Shown here: positions 39,321 through 51,891 of the stretch, one piece after another | Layout: every line of letters begins with the position of its first letter | Numbering within the stretch: position 1 is the stretch's first letter | Assembly: GCA_025594325.1 (NCBI GenBank) | Contig: JANHCV010000015.1 | Coordinates: 682,001 to 746,000, forward strand | Reading direction: 5' to 3' | From: Blastocladiella emersonii ATCC 22665 | Taxonomy: Eukaryota; Blastocladiomycota; Blastocladiomycetes; Blastocladiales; Blastocladiaceae | DNA length: 64,000 nt | The notes under the pieces: generated by a model | What the model was told of the DNA's origin: nothing | What the model saw: the letters and a program-made list of their open reading frames with translations, nothing else | The model's database searches: none | Position numbers and translations under genes: made by a program

Positions 39321-39675
39321 GCGTGCGGCCTCGTTTGAAACGGGCGTCCGCCCTGTCGTTCACACTGTCGAGTCGTATCTGGAATACATTTACTTGATAT
39401 TAAAACCTTTGTGTGCGTCCGGTCGCTCAACATCAACCAACGGGCGCGGTCCAACCCGCGACCCGCGACCCGCGCTCGCGAAAGTGTCTCGCGCTGGTCA
39501 CATGATTGATCGACGCGTCGCGGCTGGTTCGGCCGTGACGTGCGTGAGGTTTTCAGCTTGGCCCCGCTTGAATGCTTTCTTCCTGTTAGTGTGAGACACC
39601 TCGCAAAAGTTGCATGGATTGGTCAGAAAAATCTAGGCAGTATAGTTCAATTAAATATTCGAAGCAATGCAGCTG
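39321..39675. other. Convergent intergenic region
   Basis: Between the Gly/Trp-rich gene and the 3' end of family copy 5; AT-richer near 39385-39410 and 39640-39665, consistent with 3' end signals of both genes. No gene. Confidence 0.4.
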
Positions 39676-42600
39676 CTAATCGTCAAGCTCCATGATCCGG
39701 TCGTCAATGACCCCATAGTCAATCCCGTCATCTTGATCCACACTATACGCACTCGCTGCACCGTTTCGAGGAATCTTAGGTCGGTGGTACTCGGCCCCCA
39801 GCGCGGGATACAGCGGGAGCACAAAACAGGAGCGAAGACACGGCCTCACGGCCGCAAAGAGGTCCGGGTCTACGCCCAGAGCGTTTCTGGCAATTCTAAA
39901 GGGCGCAGAAGAAAGCCCGTATTCGAGATACTGGAGGAAGCAAGAGAGGAACTTAGGCGGGACGACCAGTCGCATATTCTTGTCAGGATCACGATCGACG
40001 TCGGCAGCAAAGGTTGGCAGGTGCTGCATGGCAAGGGCAAGAGCAGAGGCGTTGAGCGGCCGGCGCCACGCTGCCGCCGTCTCGGGGTGAGGGAAGATGG
40101 TCATGTAAAGCACCGGGGTCGGCAAGTGGTCAGAGCAGGTCGGCTGGGCGACCTGCAAGTTGTTCAGGAGAAGCACGGCTTTAGGGCAGTCCTCGTCGCC
40201 CTCCTGCACGACCTCGACCACGTATTCCGCGCTCTGATACGCCCGAAAAAGCTTCGCGGCGGTGACGCGGAGAAACTTGGCTTCCTGCGCGGCGGATGGC
40301 TTCTGGTTGAGCACACTCACGGCCGCGACCACGGCCGCATCCTCGTCGCTCGCCGTAAACTGCAGCGTGCGGAGTGCAGCTTTAACATTGAGGATGGGTT
40401 GTGGCTCGACCGAGACAACGAGATCCGAATAGTCGGCGAGGAAAGGGACAAGGGGGAGGAACAGGTGCTCGGAGCCCGTGTGAGAGAGGTTGCGGGTGGC
40501 CGTGACCACGACGCGGCGCTCGGTGCGCTTTACGTCAATGTTCGCAGTCCGGGCAAGACACGGGAGCGTGTAGCCCTGCGGTTCCCCGTCAATGAGCAGC
40601 GCGATAACCCCAGTCGGCTCGCCTCGCACCGTCAGCCTGCGTGCGACCGTAGCCCGAAGTTTGTTGCGCGGAAGCAAAAGTGAGAGCTGAAGTGGCTCTG
40701 CACGCTCACTGGCAAGCTCAACGGGCAAGATCGGGCGCCGAGTAATGCAGCGTGTATCGTCGGGCGCACTGTACCGGTTTGCCGCGGAATACTCGACCGC
40801 GCGCTGGAAAGAGAACGCAAGCGATCCAACGGGGACCTGAGTGGTTGCAACGTCGGTGAGAGGAACTCGAATCGACATGCCAGCAACGGCTGACGGCGGG
40901 GCAATATCGATCAGGACGTGGTCAAGTCGAGCGCGAAGCCTCAAGTCGCCCGCCGTTTGAACAACATGACGCGGAACGTACGCAGCCACGCGCACACTGT
41001 TGCGTGCCACTAGCCGAACGACGTTGACGCTTTGGGATCGGTGTATATCCGTGCCAACCTGGACTTCAAGCGTCAAACAGTGCGGCGTGACGTCGGCTCC
41101 CACAGGAAGGTCAAGAGTGCCTTGGACAAGATACACGTAAGTTTCGCTGCAAAGACCGCCCGCCGAAGGGATTGGGAACCCATAAAGATGCGCGTGCATG
41201 AGCGATTCGGCAAAGGACGCGGCTGAGAGTGCTGCTGCTGAGAGCCACCCAAAACTCGCCCATGTCCGGCCAAGGCATTGAATGGACAGCAGCACCGGTC
41301 CACGAAAGTCGGCCGGCAGCAAGCGCGAAACCAAGGAGCTTGGCAAGGAGCGGACCGGCCGGGGTTGATGACGCTACGACAGTTGCGTCAGCATCATGAC
41401 GCGTTGCAATTAATCAAGGACGGACGTACCAAGGGACCGTTTCGATGCAACGCCGTCAGGGCCGCGAAGTTCCTCTGCGCAGCGGGCCAGCGCCTCGATG
41501 AGGAACGGCGACTCTTTCAGCGAGACAGGAACGCTAGGAAAATCAAGCTTGAAGAAAGTAAAAGCCTCGATGCTGCGGTCATCGTATCGCATAACGTGTC
41601 CCTTGGTCCAGGCGAAGCGCGAGACGTGAGGCGCCCACTGCATCTCCTCGGCCCGCTCAAAGAAATTGACCCCGAGAAGCGTCGGAAGCACCTCGAGCGG
41701 AAGTCCGAGAGCGTGACGAATGAACCCTTCACGCGTCGATGCAACCGAAGGAAGGTGCTCGGTCAAAATGTAGATCAACGACCGAGTATTTGACTCGTTA
41801 GCGGCGAGAAGAGGTGCCGCGTGGACGAGCACGCTGAGCAGGCCATACGTGTCGATGGCCGAACCCGTGTGGATCGCGTGGAAGCGCTGCTCGCGTGCGA
41901 CGAGCGATTCCATAACCGCGACGGGATGACCAACGCAGAACGCAATGCGAGCTCGGAACCGCACCACGGGCTCAGTACCCCAGGTCTGAGCAGGAGGGGG
42001 CAAAGTTGAGGAGTGCGGCACTCTCCCAGGGCCGAACACGGGTGCAAGTATGTTGAGCATCACCGTGCCGGCGCCATCGACGTCAGGTAAGCCCAGCTCG
42101 CGAACGAAAAAGGTGTCAAGCGGAGAATGACCGAAAGGCAACGAGAAGCGGATCGTGCCATTGGGGTTGACGAGGTACATGGTCAGGTTGGTCGCGAAGT
42201 GGAGCTCCACGGACGTACAATCCGGTTCATGGTCAACGCTGACGCCGTACGCACCGGACTCAAGGCCGGCGACGAGATAGTTTCTTGTTGTTGTAGCGGG
42301 CCTGGAAGCGTTGAACGGCGATCCCGACGTGGTCGTGCGGGTCCGCTGGATCCTGGATGCGATGGAGGAACTGCTTCCGCATGGTAAACATTTGCTCGAA
42401 CGAGACGTTCATGGCCAGCCACGACTTCCAGCAGTGGCGGACGGCGCGAAGCGTTTCGTCGTTGAGCACACGGACCCGGGCAGTCGGGGAGCTCCAGTCA
42501 ACGCCGAGGCACAGGCGCATCTGCCGGTCCCAGAACGTGCGGGCTTTGGGCTCAAAAAGCTGCGAAAAGTAGAGCTGACCGATGAAGCGCGAGGGGGTGC

Positions 42601-42917
42601 GGTCGGCCGCGAACTCGCCGTTCGCGACGGCATGGAGGACCAGCAAGTCGCGCGCGAGCACTTCAGGGTGCGTATCACACAAGACGAAGTCGAGATCGGC
42701 GGTGCCGTACTTGCGCTTTGCCTCGTCAATGGTGTGCGCAACGTCGCGCAAGTTGCCGCACTGAACTGAGAGCACGGAGAGTTGGTCCATGGCACGCGGG
42801 TTGTGGCGCAAAAGCAGGTCACGCGGAACAGAGCGGCCGTAGGGGAAGTAAGGGTCGGTCGTCTCGTCGCCAAAGAGCATCGGGTTTGCCAACGTCGGCG
42901 CGAACGATGCCGCAGGT

Positions 42918-42948
<31 letters not shown>

Positions 42949-42997
42949 CCTTGCCCCGCGAAGCGTTGCCCTTAGTCTTTGCCTTCTTTGGCTTCAT
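39676..42997 (-). pseudogene. DUF4470-like family copy 5, minus strand, two frameshifts
   Basis: ATG at 42997 (MKPKKAKTKG), a Pro/Ser repeat from a GAGGGC tandem (42924-42950), then the DPYFPYGR, RDLLLRHNPR and RKYGTADLDFVL blocks. A +1 shift in AAGAAAC near 42270-42280 puts the rest of exon 1 in another frame (YLVAGLESGAYGVSVDHEPD resumes family-like sequence). The conserved intron is at 41374-41429 (GTACGT, TAG; 56 nt). After it the family frame (LLAKLLGFALAAGRLSW) must shift again in a CAGCAGCAG stretch near 41230 to reach the long open C-terminal part ending YGVIDDRIMELDD. Two single-base errors in the assembly could mimic this; otherwise it is a young pseudogene. Confidence 0.75.
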
Positions 42998-44659
42998 TGG
43001 GAATGACATGAACATGCGCTGTGAGAGAGCGAGCGGTTGCGCGAGGCGAGGCGGGGCTTTCGATGGTCGTTGAGCATCAGGTGACCCTATCCGTGTACTT
43101 GGTGAATGAGGGCGTTTGAGAAATATGTACTTTAATATACTTTGAAGAGGCATATGATGAGGATCGATTGTCTAGCAAGGTATCCTGCAAATCAAGACGT
43201 ATGTGAGAGTGTTACTGTGACCGTAACCCAAGTCTGCTAGTGCGCGTGTTCATAGTGAGCCAGTCAGTCAACTTCGCAGCCTTGGTAAGGTCGGGCGAAC
43301 ACGCTGGCTGTGCGAAGCGATCACGCAGCCGAGAACGCACCGACAGGTTCGAGCGAGGCGCCGCGGGCAGGGCGTGATGAGGCCATGGTCGCCACGGCCC
43401 CGGGAGGGTCCGCTCCAGAGCCCCAGCGCGAACGATGCGTACCTAGCCTTGACTGAGATCGAGTACCAGTTGCGCTGCGCCGCGCCGGTAGCCTTAACCC
43501 GGTATTCGTTCGGTGGAAAGCGAACGGGAGCGCGTCCTGGCTCGACTCGTGCATTGATAGAAAGTCACCCCGGATCCGCTCATCGTCACGCGGGCAACGG
43601 CCAAGAAAAGCTCAACCACAGCCTTGAACATGTTTAGAGCACGACCAGCGCGAGAGATAGTCAACCAGTCGAGTACGCGCCGGCAATCCTGTGCGATGCG
43701 CCGAGAGCGGTGCGTGATGAGGCCATGGTCGCCGTGGCCGCGGGCGCAGCTGTCTGGGTCTGCTTGAGAGCACCAACGCGAACGACGACGAGTACTTGGT
43801 CGAGATCAACCACCAGCTGCGCTGCACCGCGCCCGTAATGTTAACTCATCGTTCGGTTGATGGCAAACGGCGTCGTTGCTTGACTCGCGCGCGCCTGACG
43901 CTGTTAGAAAGACCCCGGATCAGTTCTCCGCATTCGTCGTCCCGCAGACAAGGGTCAAGATGAGCTCGACAACGGCCTCGCCAATGTTCAGAGCACGGAC
44001 AACGCGAGAGACGATCATGCAGCTCAGGAGCCACCAGCGCGACGGACGAGCGTCCAAGCATGTCTTGGCCACAGTCAAGTAACCGTTGCATCGCGCGCCG
44101 CGCCGAGGACGGGGTTCACTTGATGGCAAGCAGCTGGAAGCGTGCCGTCGCTCGACTCGCGCGCGACTCGCACTGTTCGCCAGCCATTGGATCGCTCGGA
44201 CACGCTCCTTGTCACCCAGACAGCTGCCATGGCAGCCGAGGTTCCTGTGACCGAGTTGCTTGGCGCCGCACCGCCGCGACGGTCGAGCGGACCGTCAGCG
44301 GCTAAGCCAAGGCAGCCCGCGCGACGCGAAAGAGGCGCCAGTACGTCCCGCGCACAACCGACGTCGCACACCCGCGAGGCCGCAGAAACGAGCAGCTAGA
44401 GCCAACTGCATCAGCTTTCATTCGATTTGCATGCTCAAGTCTCTCGGCCAAGGGGAGAGAGGGAGAGAGGGCGAGAGGGCGAGAGGGCGAGAGAAGGCTA
44501 TGGACGCGCGGCGCCCAAGCTTCGCCACACGGCGTGACCGGCGCGCCCGCTGACCGCCGAGCTCGCCCGCCGACGTGGCACCCTCTTGACCGCGCGACGC
44601 CCACCCCCTCTCCCTCCTCTCCCCAACCCCACCCTCACTGCAACGAATCAACCAACGTT
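42998..44659. other. 1.66 kb intergenic region with degenerate repeats
   Basis: No gene supported. Holds a decayed tandem repeat (43370-44170) and a purine-rich GAGAGGGC microsatellite at 44451-44496 before the SRP receptor gene. Confidence 0.5.
43370..44170. repeat. Degenerate ~340-bp tandem repeat, about 2.5 units
   Basis: GCGTGATGAGGCCATGGTCGCC occurs at about 43373 and 43712; CAG(T/C)TGCGCTGC(G/A)CCGCGCC at about 43467 and 43813; GAAAG(T/-)CACCCCGGATC-type stretches at about 43560 and 43908; a partial third unit follows to about 44170. No coding capacity is conserved between units. Confidence 0.6.
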
Positions 44660-46472
44660 ATGCTCGACTACTTCCTAATCCTGACCACGGGCGGCGTCGC
44701 GCTGTACGACCGGTCGTTCAACCCGGCGCAGACCCCCGCCGCGCGCTCGGCCTCGGTCAACGCCCTGATCTCGCACCTGCTGGTCGCGGGCACGGGCACC
44801 GCGTCCGAAACCTTCCTGCACGGCTCGACCGCTCTGCGGGCGCACGTGAACCACACGCGCGGGCTCGTCCTCGTAGCGGCATCCCCCAAGACGATCCCGG
44901 CCGAGTACGCGCCCGAACTGCTGGCGCGCATGGAGCGCGTCGTGCTCAAGCTCGTGGACGGCGGGGACGTGCCGACGTTCGGGCTGGCCGAGGGCGACCG
45001 CGCTGCGCTCGATGCCGCGTTCTTGCAGGTGCTCGACGCGTGCGAGAACGGCGCGGGGCGCAAGGCGCCACCAGCGGCAGCAGTGCACGATGACGGCGAC
45101 GAGGACGACGACGAGCACCGCACGCGCGGCGGCGGGCGGCGCGGCGGGCGCAAGTCGCGCGGCAACAAGAAGGGCGGCGACGACGGCTCGGTATGCTCCG
45201 GCCCCCTCACCCTTCCCTCGCCCCTATCTAACCCACTTCCGTGAATAGCCCGCATCCGGCCGCGGCACCAAGCCCGGCAAAGCCGCGCGCAAGTGGGACG
45301 GCTCGTCGCTGTCGCAGTCCGAGGCGGCCGCGCTCGACTTCAGCAGCGCGCCGCCGCCGCCTTCATCCGACTCGGCCTCGGTGGCTCACCTGGTGGACGC
45401 GGCGTCGCTGGGCAGCACGGGCCGCGACGGGAGCTACACGCCGCAGGACCTGGTCGCCGCCGCTTCGTCCACCCCAACCTCGGCCGAGACCGCGGCGCCG
45501 AGCTTCCTGTCGTCGATGAAGAACCTGTTCTCGGGCAACCGCGCGCTGACCGAGTCGGACCTCGCTCCCGTCCTCGCGTCCATGGAGACGCACCTGATCA
45601 GCAAGAACGTGGCGGCCGAAGTCGCGCGTGACCTGCTGGCGTCCGTTGGCGCGTCGCTCGTGGGGCAGCGGATCGGGTGGACGTCCGTCGGGACACACCT
45701 GCGGCGCGCCATGGAAGACCGGCTGCACCGCGTGCTGCTCCCCTCGGCGTCGACGGACCTGCTGCGCGACATCCAGGACCGGCGGCGCGCGGGCGGCGGG
45801 CCGTACGTGGCCGTGTTCTGCGGGGTCAACGGGGTCGGGAAATCGACCAATCTCGCGAAAATCACCTTCTGGCTGCTGCGCAACCGCCTCAAGGTCCTGA
45901 TCGCCGCCTGCGACACGTTCCGGAGCGGCGCCGTCGAGCAGCTGCGCACCCACGTCCGCAACCTGCGCATCCTGACGCAGCAGCAGCTCGGCGCCGATGC
46001 GGGGGAACCGACGATCGAGCTGTTCGAGCGCGGGTACGGCAAGGACGCGGCGGGGATCGCGCGCGACGCGATCGCGCACGCCAAGTCGCGCGGGTTCGAC
46101 GTGGTGCTGGTCGATACCGCGGGCCGGATGCAGGACAACGAGCCGCTGATGCGGTCGCTGGCCAAGCTGATGGCGCTGAACCAGCCCGACAAGGTGATCT
46201 TCGTGGGCGAGGCGCTCGTGGGGAATGAGAGCGTGGACCAGCTGACCAAGTTCAACGCGGCGATCCGCGATTTCTCGTCGCAGGCCGTGCCGCGCGATAT
46301 CGACGCCATGGTCATGACCAAGTTCGACGTGATTGCCGACAAGGTCGGCGCCGCCGTCAGCATGACGTTTATCACGCGCCGCCCGATCCTGTTTGTCGGG
46401 ACGGGACAGACGTACACGGACCTCAAGCGGATCAACGTCGCGGCGATTGTCGAGGCGCTGCTCGCTCCTTGA
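44660..46472 (+). CDS. SRPRA: Signal recognition particle receptor subunit alpha, 584 aa
   Basis: ER-membrane-docked GTPase that receives SRP-ribosome complexes. Exons 44660-45190 and 45249-46472; the 58-nt intron has GTATGC and TAG ends and CTAAC as likely branch site, and splicing is phase 0. N-terminal SRX/longin domain (MLDYFLILTTGGVALYDRSF), an acidic then Arg/Lys-rich linker, the conserved RKWDG...LDFS segment, and the C-terminal NG GTPase: G1 GVNGVGKSTN at 369-378, DTFRSGAVEQL near 399, DTAGRMQDN near 466 and TKFD near 534. The length is close to known SR-alpha proteins (about 600-640). Its 3' end converges on the AAA gene with a 20-bp gap. Confidence 0.95.
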
Positions 46473-46492
46473 AATGGATGCACTAGACTAGT

Positions 46493-48632
46493 TTATTTAT
46501 CTGCCCGCCGCGCATTCGCAAACTTGATGTACGGCGCCATGATCCGCGCCGCGCGCCGGCGACCTTCGTTGATCCACGCGGTGTGCCGCGGCTTGACGAG
46601 GTCGTCGTCCTCTTCCTCGCTGACCCACCCGCTCTCGTCCGCCACCTCGTCCTCGTCGACCTTCATCCCCGCGACGCCGTCCACAATCTCCTCGACGCCC
46701 TTGTCCTCGCGCGCACACGTCGCGGGAAGCCGGATCCCACACTCCTCCGCGGCCTTCCGCAGATCCCTCCACCCGATCTCGCGCGCCTCGAGATCGCGGT
46801 CGAGCGCATGGACCGCCGCAAGGCGGATCAGCCGCTTGATCTCGGCGCCGGAGCACCCGGTCGTGAACCTGGCGACGACCCGGCGGTCGACATCCCCCGC
46901 CAGCACCGCGGTCGTAGCCCCCAAAATCGCCTCGCGGTCTTTCCGCGAGGGCAGCGGCACGGGGACGAGCTGGTCGAGCCGTCCGGGCCGGAGGAGCGCG
47001 TCGTCGATAGCGTCGGGGCGGGACGTGCAGGCGACGACGACGACGCCGGTGCGGGCCGAGATGCCGTCCATTTCGTTGAGGAGGGTCGAGAGGACGCGTT
47101 CGTTGACGGACGACGTGGTTGACCCGGAAGACCAGGCGCGTTTCGCGGCGAGGGCGTCGAGCTCGTCAAAGAAGAGCACGCACGGCGCGGATTTGCGGGC
47201 TTCGGCGAACAGGGTGCGCAGGCGGGATTCGGATTCGCCAAAGTACTTTGAGAGGAGCTCGGGGCTACATTTCCGTAAACGTCAGCTCGCTGGATCCTAG
47301 TTCACCCGAAGCGCACACGTACCCCTTGACACTCACGACATTCACCGTCGGCTCCGACGCGAGCGCGTGCACGATCTGCGTCTTCCCGCACCCGTGCGGT
47401 CCATACAGGAGGACGCCACCGGGCGCGCGGGCGCCGACGCGCGCGTAGGCTTCCGGATGGGCGAGCGGCTGGAGGACGGCGTGCTGCAGCTTGCGCACGA
47501 CGCGGGCGTACCCGGCGACGTCCGACCAGGCGACGCGCGGGACCGGGCGAGTGTACTGCTCCGAGACGGCGAGCGAGGGCGGGACGCGGTGCAGGGCGGT
47601 CGGGACGGAGGTGAGTTTAATGGTGCGGAAGGTGGAGAGGAGAAAGAGGTGCCGCGTGACGAGGGTCAGGTCGCGCCACGAGTAGCCCGTGGAGATCTAC
47701 GGTTGTGCAGGGTGGTGAGCGGTGTGGGAGGGGAAGGCGGGGGAGTGAGGGACGCGTACGCTGGCAATGTGCCGCGCGAGCCACGCGAGCTGAGCCGCGC
47801 GGTCGTCTCCTTGGATATCGGCGTCGAACGCGAAGGTTTCAGGGAGCGAGGCGAGCAGGCCGGCCATGATCTCCTCGCGGATCGACCTACACACGACGAC
47901 GGCGCGTCAGCCCTCTGCCCCGAACGCACGCCCACGGCACACGTACTGGGTCGGCGTCGGCAGCTGGACGCAGTGCGGGAACAGGTTCGGATGGGATGCG
48001 ATGGTCGGCTTGTTCCACGTCGCGACGAGGGCAATCTACACACGAAAGGATCAGAGCCCGGTCCGGTCCACGACGCGGCGCGGCGCGCGGGGGCAGGCGT
48101 ACCGGGACGTGCGCGGGGATCCCGGCAACAAACTTGGCGATGCGTGCGAGAAAGAGCGTGACGGCCGTCTCGAGGGTATCGTCTACATTCCCCAATAGTC
48201 TCAGCAACGGGTGCAGCGAGCACGCATCCTGGGTGACGTACACCCCTGGGCCATCAACAGATCGTCCATAACCACGACAACAGGAGCAACCGACCCTTCC
48301 GCCTGCCCCTTGGCCATGGCGAGCACCTCCGCGGGCACCGCCACCTTCAAAAAGTCCTTTCCCGCGTTCTCGTCCTTGGCGTAGAACCTGACGCCGCGGA
48401 CAGCCGACACCTCGACGACGCGCACTCCGCTGCGCTCCACCAGCAGATCGAGTGCGGCGCGGAGCACGGGCGACTTGCCGGCCCCCGCCCCGCCGGCGAC
48501 GAGGAAGCCGCGCGAGGGGGCGAGCCCGAGCACGCGCGCGGCGGCGGCCAGGTCGTAGCAGTCGCTCTGGATGGCACACGCCAGGCGGTCGGCGAGCGAC
48601 GCGTAGGTTGCGGGGAGTCGCGGTCGTTGCAT
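46493..48632 (-). CDS. Tandem AAA+ ATPase, AFG2/SPATA5-like, 610 aa, six exons
   Basis: Exons 48632-48242, 48182-48103, 48035-47947, 47886-47760, 47696-47323 and 47264-46493; all introns are 58-67 nt with GTACGT/GTACGC donors and TAG acceptors, and the spliced length is 611 codons. D1 is degenerate: Walker A GGAGAGKS at 47-54, VVVVMDDLL as Walker B. D2 is complete: VAWSDVAGYARVVRKL, Walker A GPHGCGKT at 328-335 (His for the usual Pro), VKGPELLSKYFGESESRLR, Walker B LFFDELDALAAKR, and RPGRLDQLVPVPLPSRKDRE. The pattern NERVLSTLLNEMDG is closest in memory to SPATA5L1/AFG2; PEX1 is the alternative. Probable role: protein remodelling in ribosome maturation or peroxisome biogenesis respectively. 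Confidence 0.8.
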
Positions 48633-48948
48633 GTGAGGTTTTCAGGAGTTGCCAAGAGGAACAAGCAAGGGAGCGTTGCGAGGAGAAGAGGGAGGAAGGT
48701 GAAACGCCGCCCGCGTGGTTGGCTGCGCCGCAGACGCAAGCGGGCGTCGCCACACGGCCACACGCGGGCTGCCCGGCCGGTCCCTGAGCGGTTCTCAAGG
48801 AGACGCCCACCCGCTCGCTGCTTGTTACGCCCACGGCACACACGGCCCATGGGCCCGGTGGGTGTCCTGCTGGCCAGGCAGTCGGCCTTGCTTGACGAGC
48901 CGTTGCCGATCCTCTCTCCCGACCGCCGTCCTCGCGCGAATCCCGCCC
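48633..48948. other. Divergent promoter region
   Basis: Between the AAA gene and the DUF707 gene, transcribed away from each other. No TATA box or other motif recognised. Confidence 0.4.
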
Positions 48949-50362
48949 ATGTATCCAATGCGACACGACGCCGTGACCGTCGACCTGCCGCTGCTCTCGC
49001 CGACTGAGTCCACCGCGACCGCGTCACCCATCCCGGCGCCACGCCGCCACGATCCTCACGGCGACGATGGAGACGACGAGGCCATGACGGCCATGGCGTT
49101 CCTCAAATCCACCACCACCCCGCTGCGCAGCCCGTGGTGGCACCGCCCCCGGATCCTGGCTGCCGCCGCAATCCTGGCCGTCCTCGCACTCGCGCTGGCC
49201 AGCGGGTCGGTGCTGAGCGCGGCGCGGCGGCACGGTGCGGTCGCAGTCTCCGCGGCGCCGAGCGTGACCGCGGCCGTCGACGACGCAGTTCCCGCGCCGG
49301 CGGCCGCCGAGCTCGACTTCTCGTTCCTCGCGCGCGAGCGCGGCAACCTCGCGCCACTGACGGGCGACCTGGCCGCGCCGCGGACCCCACCGCTCGACGC
49401 GGCCCACCGGCAGCCGGGCCTGCTGGCGGTCCCCGTGTCCAAAAAATCGATCTCCCGGATTCTGCCGGTGCTCGAGCGGTTCGAGCGCGCGGGGTTCGGC
49501 GTGCTGCTGTTCCACTGGGATCACGACGTGTGGGCGTCGGCTCCCGCCACATCCCGTTTCCCGAGCGTGGTGGCGGTGAACCAGACCAAGTTCTGGTTCG
49601 CGAAGCGGTTCCTGACGCCGCAGGTCGTCGACAACTACCGCTACGTGTTCCTGTGGGACGACGATGTCGGGCTGCCCGACGGCTGGGACCCGCTCGCGTT
49701 CGTCAAGGTGCTGAGCGAGAACAACCTGCACATTGCGCAGCCCGCGCTGCGGTCGGGCGTCCGCGAGTACGGCCAGAGCGCGGTCGTCAAGCAGCAGCCC
49801 GACGTGGTCAAGGCGGGCCGCGTGGGACGGTTGACGTCGTTTGTCGAGGTCATGATGCCGGTCTTCTCGCGCGAGGCGTGGCAGAACTGCGTCGTACGTT
49901 CTTCCCTCCTCCCTCCCCAGCCATGTCCCTAACACTCACCCCGCAATCCCGTAGTACGAATCGATCCCCTGGGACGGCCACTCGTACTGGGGCCTCGACT
50001 TTGCGTGGTACCCGCACTGCGCGAGCAAGGGCTACTGCCGGCTCGGCGTGGTCGACGCGATGCCCGTGGACCACCTCGACACGCGGTCGCTGAACCAGGC
50101 CACCGACGCCAACATGCACGAGCTCGGCGCGTACGTCGCCGCGTACACGTCCATCTGCGAGAACCCATCAACGGCGGCGGGGACCCCGCGAGGGCGCGCC
50201 ATCTGCGAGTACCTCGCGCGGTTCCCGCTGGGCACGCATATGGCGTCGCTCGGGGTGCTCGATCCCAAAGAGAGGGCGACGTGTCCACAGGCCGAGCGGT
50301 GGCCGAGTGCTCGCGTGAATGAGGGCGTTCAATGTGTATTTCGTGTGAGAGTGACTGTATAA
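48949..50362 (+). CDS. DUF707-family type II membrane protein, 450 aa
   Basis: Exons 48949-49893 and 49955-50362, 61-nt intron (GTACGT, GTAG; CTAAC branch). One membrane segment at about residues 69-88 (ILAAAAILAVLALALASG) after a charged cytosolic tail predicts a Golgi/ER type II topology. The lumenal part has the hallmark motifs of DUF707: VLLFHWDHDVW, NQTKFWFAKRFL near 210, YRYVFLWDDDVGL near 233, the FVEVMMPVFSREAW block, and WGLDFAWYPHC with GVVDAMPVDH in exon 2. The fold is glycosyltransferase-like with a DDD motif; enzymatic activity of the family is not established. Well known in plants and present in various fungi and protists. Confidence 0.85.
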
Positions 50363-50675
50363 ATCTGCCTCCCTCCTTGCCTTACCGAAAACGCGTCGCA
50401 TCCCATCAAACGCGTGATGCGTCTCGCACCCGCGCACGTGCACGGTGGGAGACACTCCACGCGTCGCGCGTTCCTGCGCTTTTGCCCACGCCCCGCACGC
50501 ACGCACCTTCGCACTCCCTCGCTTCCCGCCCACCCACCCGCCCCCGAAAGCGACGGATCCGACACGCGCTGGCCGTATATCTGCTCCCCCGCTGCCCTGC
50601 ACTGCGATCCGCCCGCCCGCTCGCCGACTGGTCTCGACGACGCCGACGACTCGCAGCAACCGCACTATCAACACC
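50363..50675. other. Upstream region of the DUF4436 gene
   Basis: 313 bp; contains GTATATCT near 50575 as a weak TATA-like element about 100 bp before the ATG. No gene. Confidence 0.35.
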
Positions 50676-51891
50676 ATGGACCCCCAGCAGCCGCAGCCCG
50701 CACCCGTCGACGCGCAGGCGCTCGCCGGCGACACCCTGTCGCGCGCGGTCCCCTCGTCGGGCGGCGGCGGAAACGACGTGTTTGTCGCCTCCCTCGCCAA
50801 GACCGCGCCGGCGCCCGAGTACGTGGTCCTCAAGTCCGGCGCGGCCCCGACCAACCTGTCCCCCGCGGTCCGCGACACGCGCCCGTGGTGGAAGCGCAAG
50901 CGCAACTGGCCGATCGTGGCGGCGCTGACGTTCCTGGTCGTGTCGCTGGGCGCGACGATGGTGGGCGCGGCGCTCATGTACCGCGGCGAGCGCGCCATGG
51001 TGCAGGCGGCCGCGTACGCGCCGCCGAGCTCGGTCAAGGACTATATCGCCATGGAGGTCAAGCTGCGCCACCTCGACCTCGACGCGGGTGTCGGGCAGGT
51101 CGCGATTAGCAAGGTACGCTCCACGCGCGACGGACAGTTGTGTGGTGAAAACTGACGCGTCGCGCCCCGCCGTGTAGATTGTGCCGTACGGCAAGTACGC
51201 GTCGGGCAGCGGCTCGACGTTCCTGCGCGAGCGGACCGAGCTGTTCGTGAACGGCAACCAGTTCGTTCTCGACGCGGGGTTCCCGGCGCGCGAGATCGAG
51301 GCGCCCTTCTCGTTCACGGGCGGCCAGATCGCCAAGTACCCGTTCGACAAGCACGCGGCGTCCATTTCCGTGTACGCCATGACGACGGCGTCGCGGTCGG
51401 CGCTCGTGGCCTCGCTCGCGACGGGCACCGGCGCCGTCACGGCCAACCCGATGATCCCCGTCAAGATGGTCCTGTTCGGCGGCGTGCAGTCGCTGTCGCT
51501 GAACGCGACCGTCGACACGAACCTGGCGGACGTCGGGATGCTGCAGACGCGGGTGCGCGTTTCGCGGTCGCCGCTGACCAAGCTGTTCTCGGTGCTCGTG
51601 CTGTCGCTGCTGTGGGCGCTGTCGATCGCGATGCTGGCCGTCGCCGTCGACACGCTGCTGCACCGCAAGGACGTGTCGCCGTCGCTGCTGCTGGTGAACG
51701 GCGGCATGCTGTTCGCGCTGCCGACGCTGCGCAACGTGCAGCCGGGGGTCACGGCGCTGGGCACGACGAGCGATGTCGTCGGCTTCTTCTGGAACATGGC
51801 CATCGCGTGCGTCGCGTTCGTCCTGCTCGCCGGGTACTGGGTCTACCTCGCGGCCAAGGCCCACAAGAAGGCGACGGCCGCCGCGCAGTAG
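50676..51891 (+). CDS. DUF4436-like integral membrane protein, 383 aa
   Basis: Exons 50676-51113 and 51178-51891 with a 64-nt intron (GTACGC donor, TAG acceptor, CTGAC branch). Pro/Ala-rich N-terminus, membrane segment at about 78-103 (VAALTFLVVSLGATMVGAAL), a large extracytosolic region with the YPFDKHAASISVYA motif, then membrane segments at about 281-305 (VLVLSLLWALSIAMLAVAV), 314-330 (LLLVNGGMLFALPTLRNVQPG) and 348-370 (FFWNMAIACVAFVLLAGY). This order and the FALPxLRNxQPG motif fit fungal DUF4436 proteins. Molecular function unknown. Confidence 0.75.
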
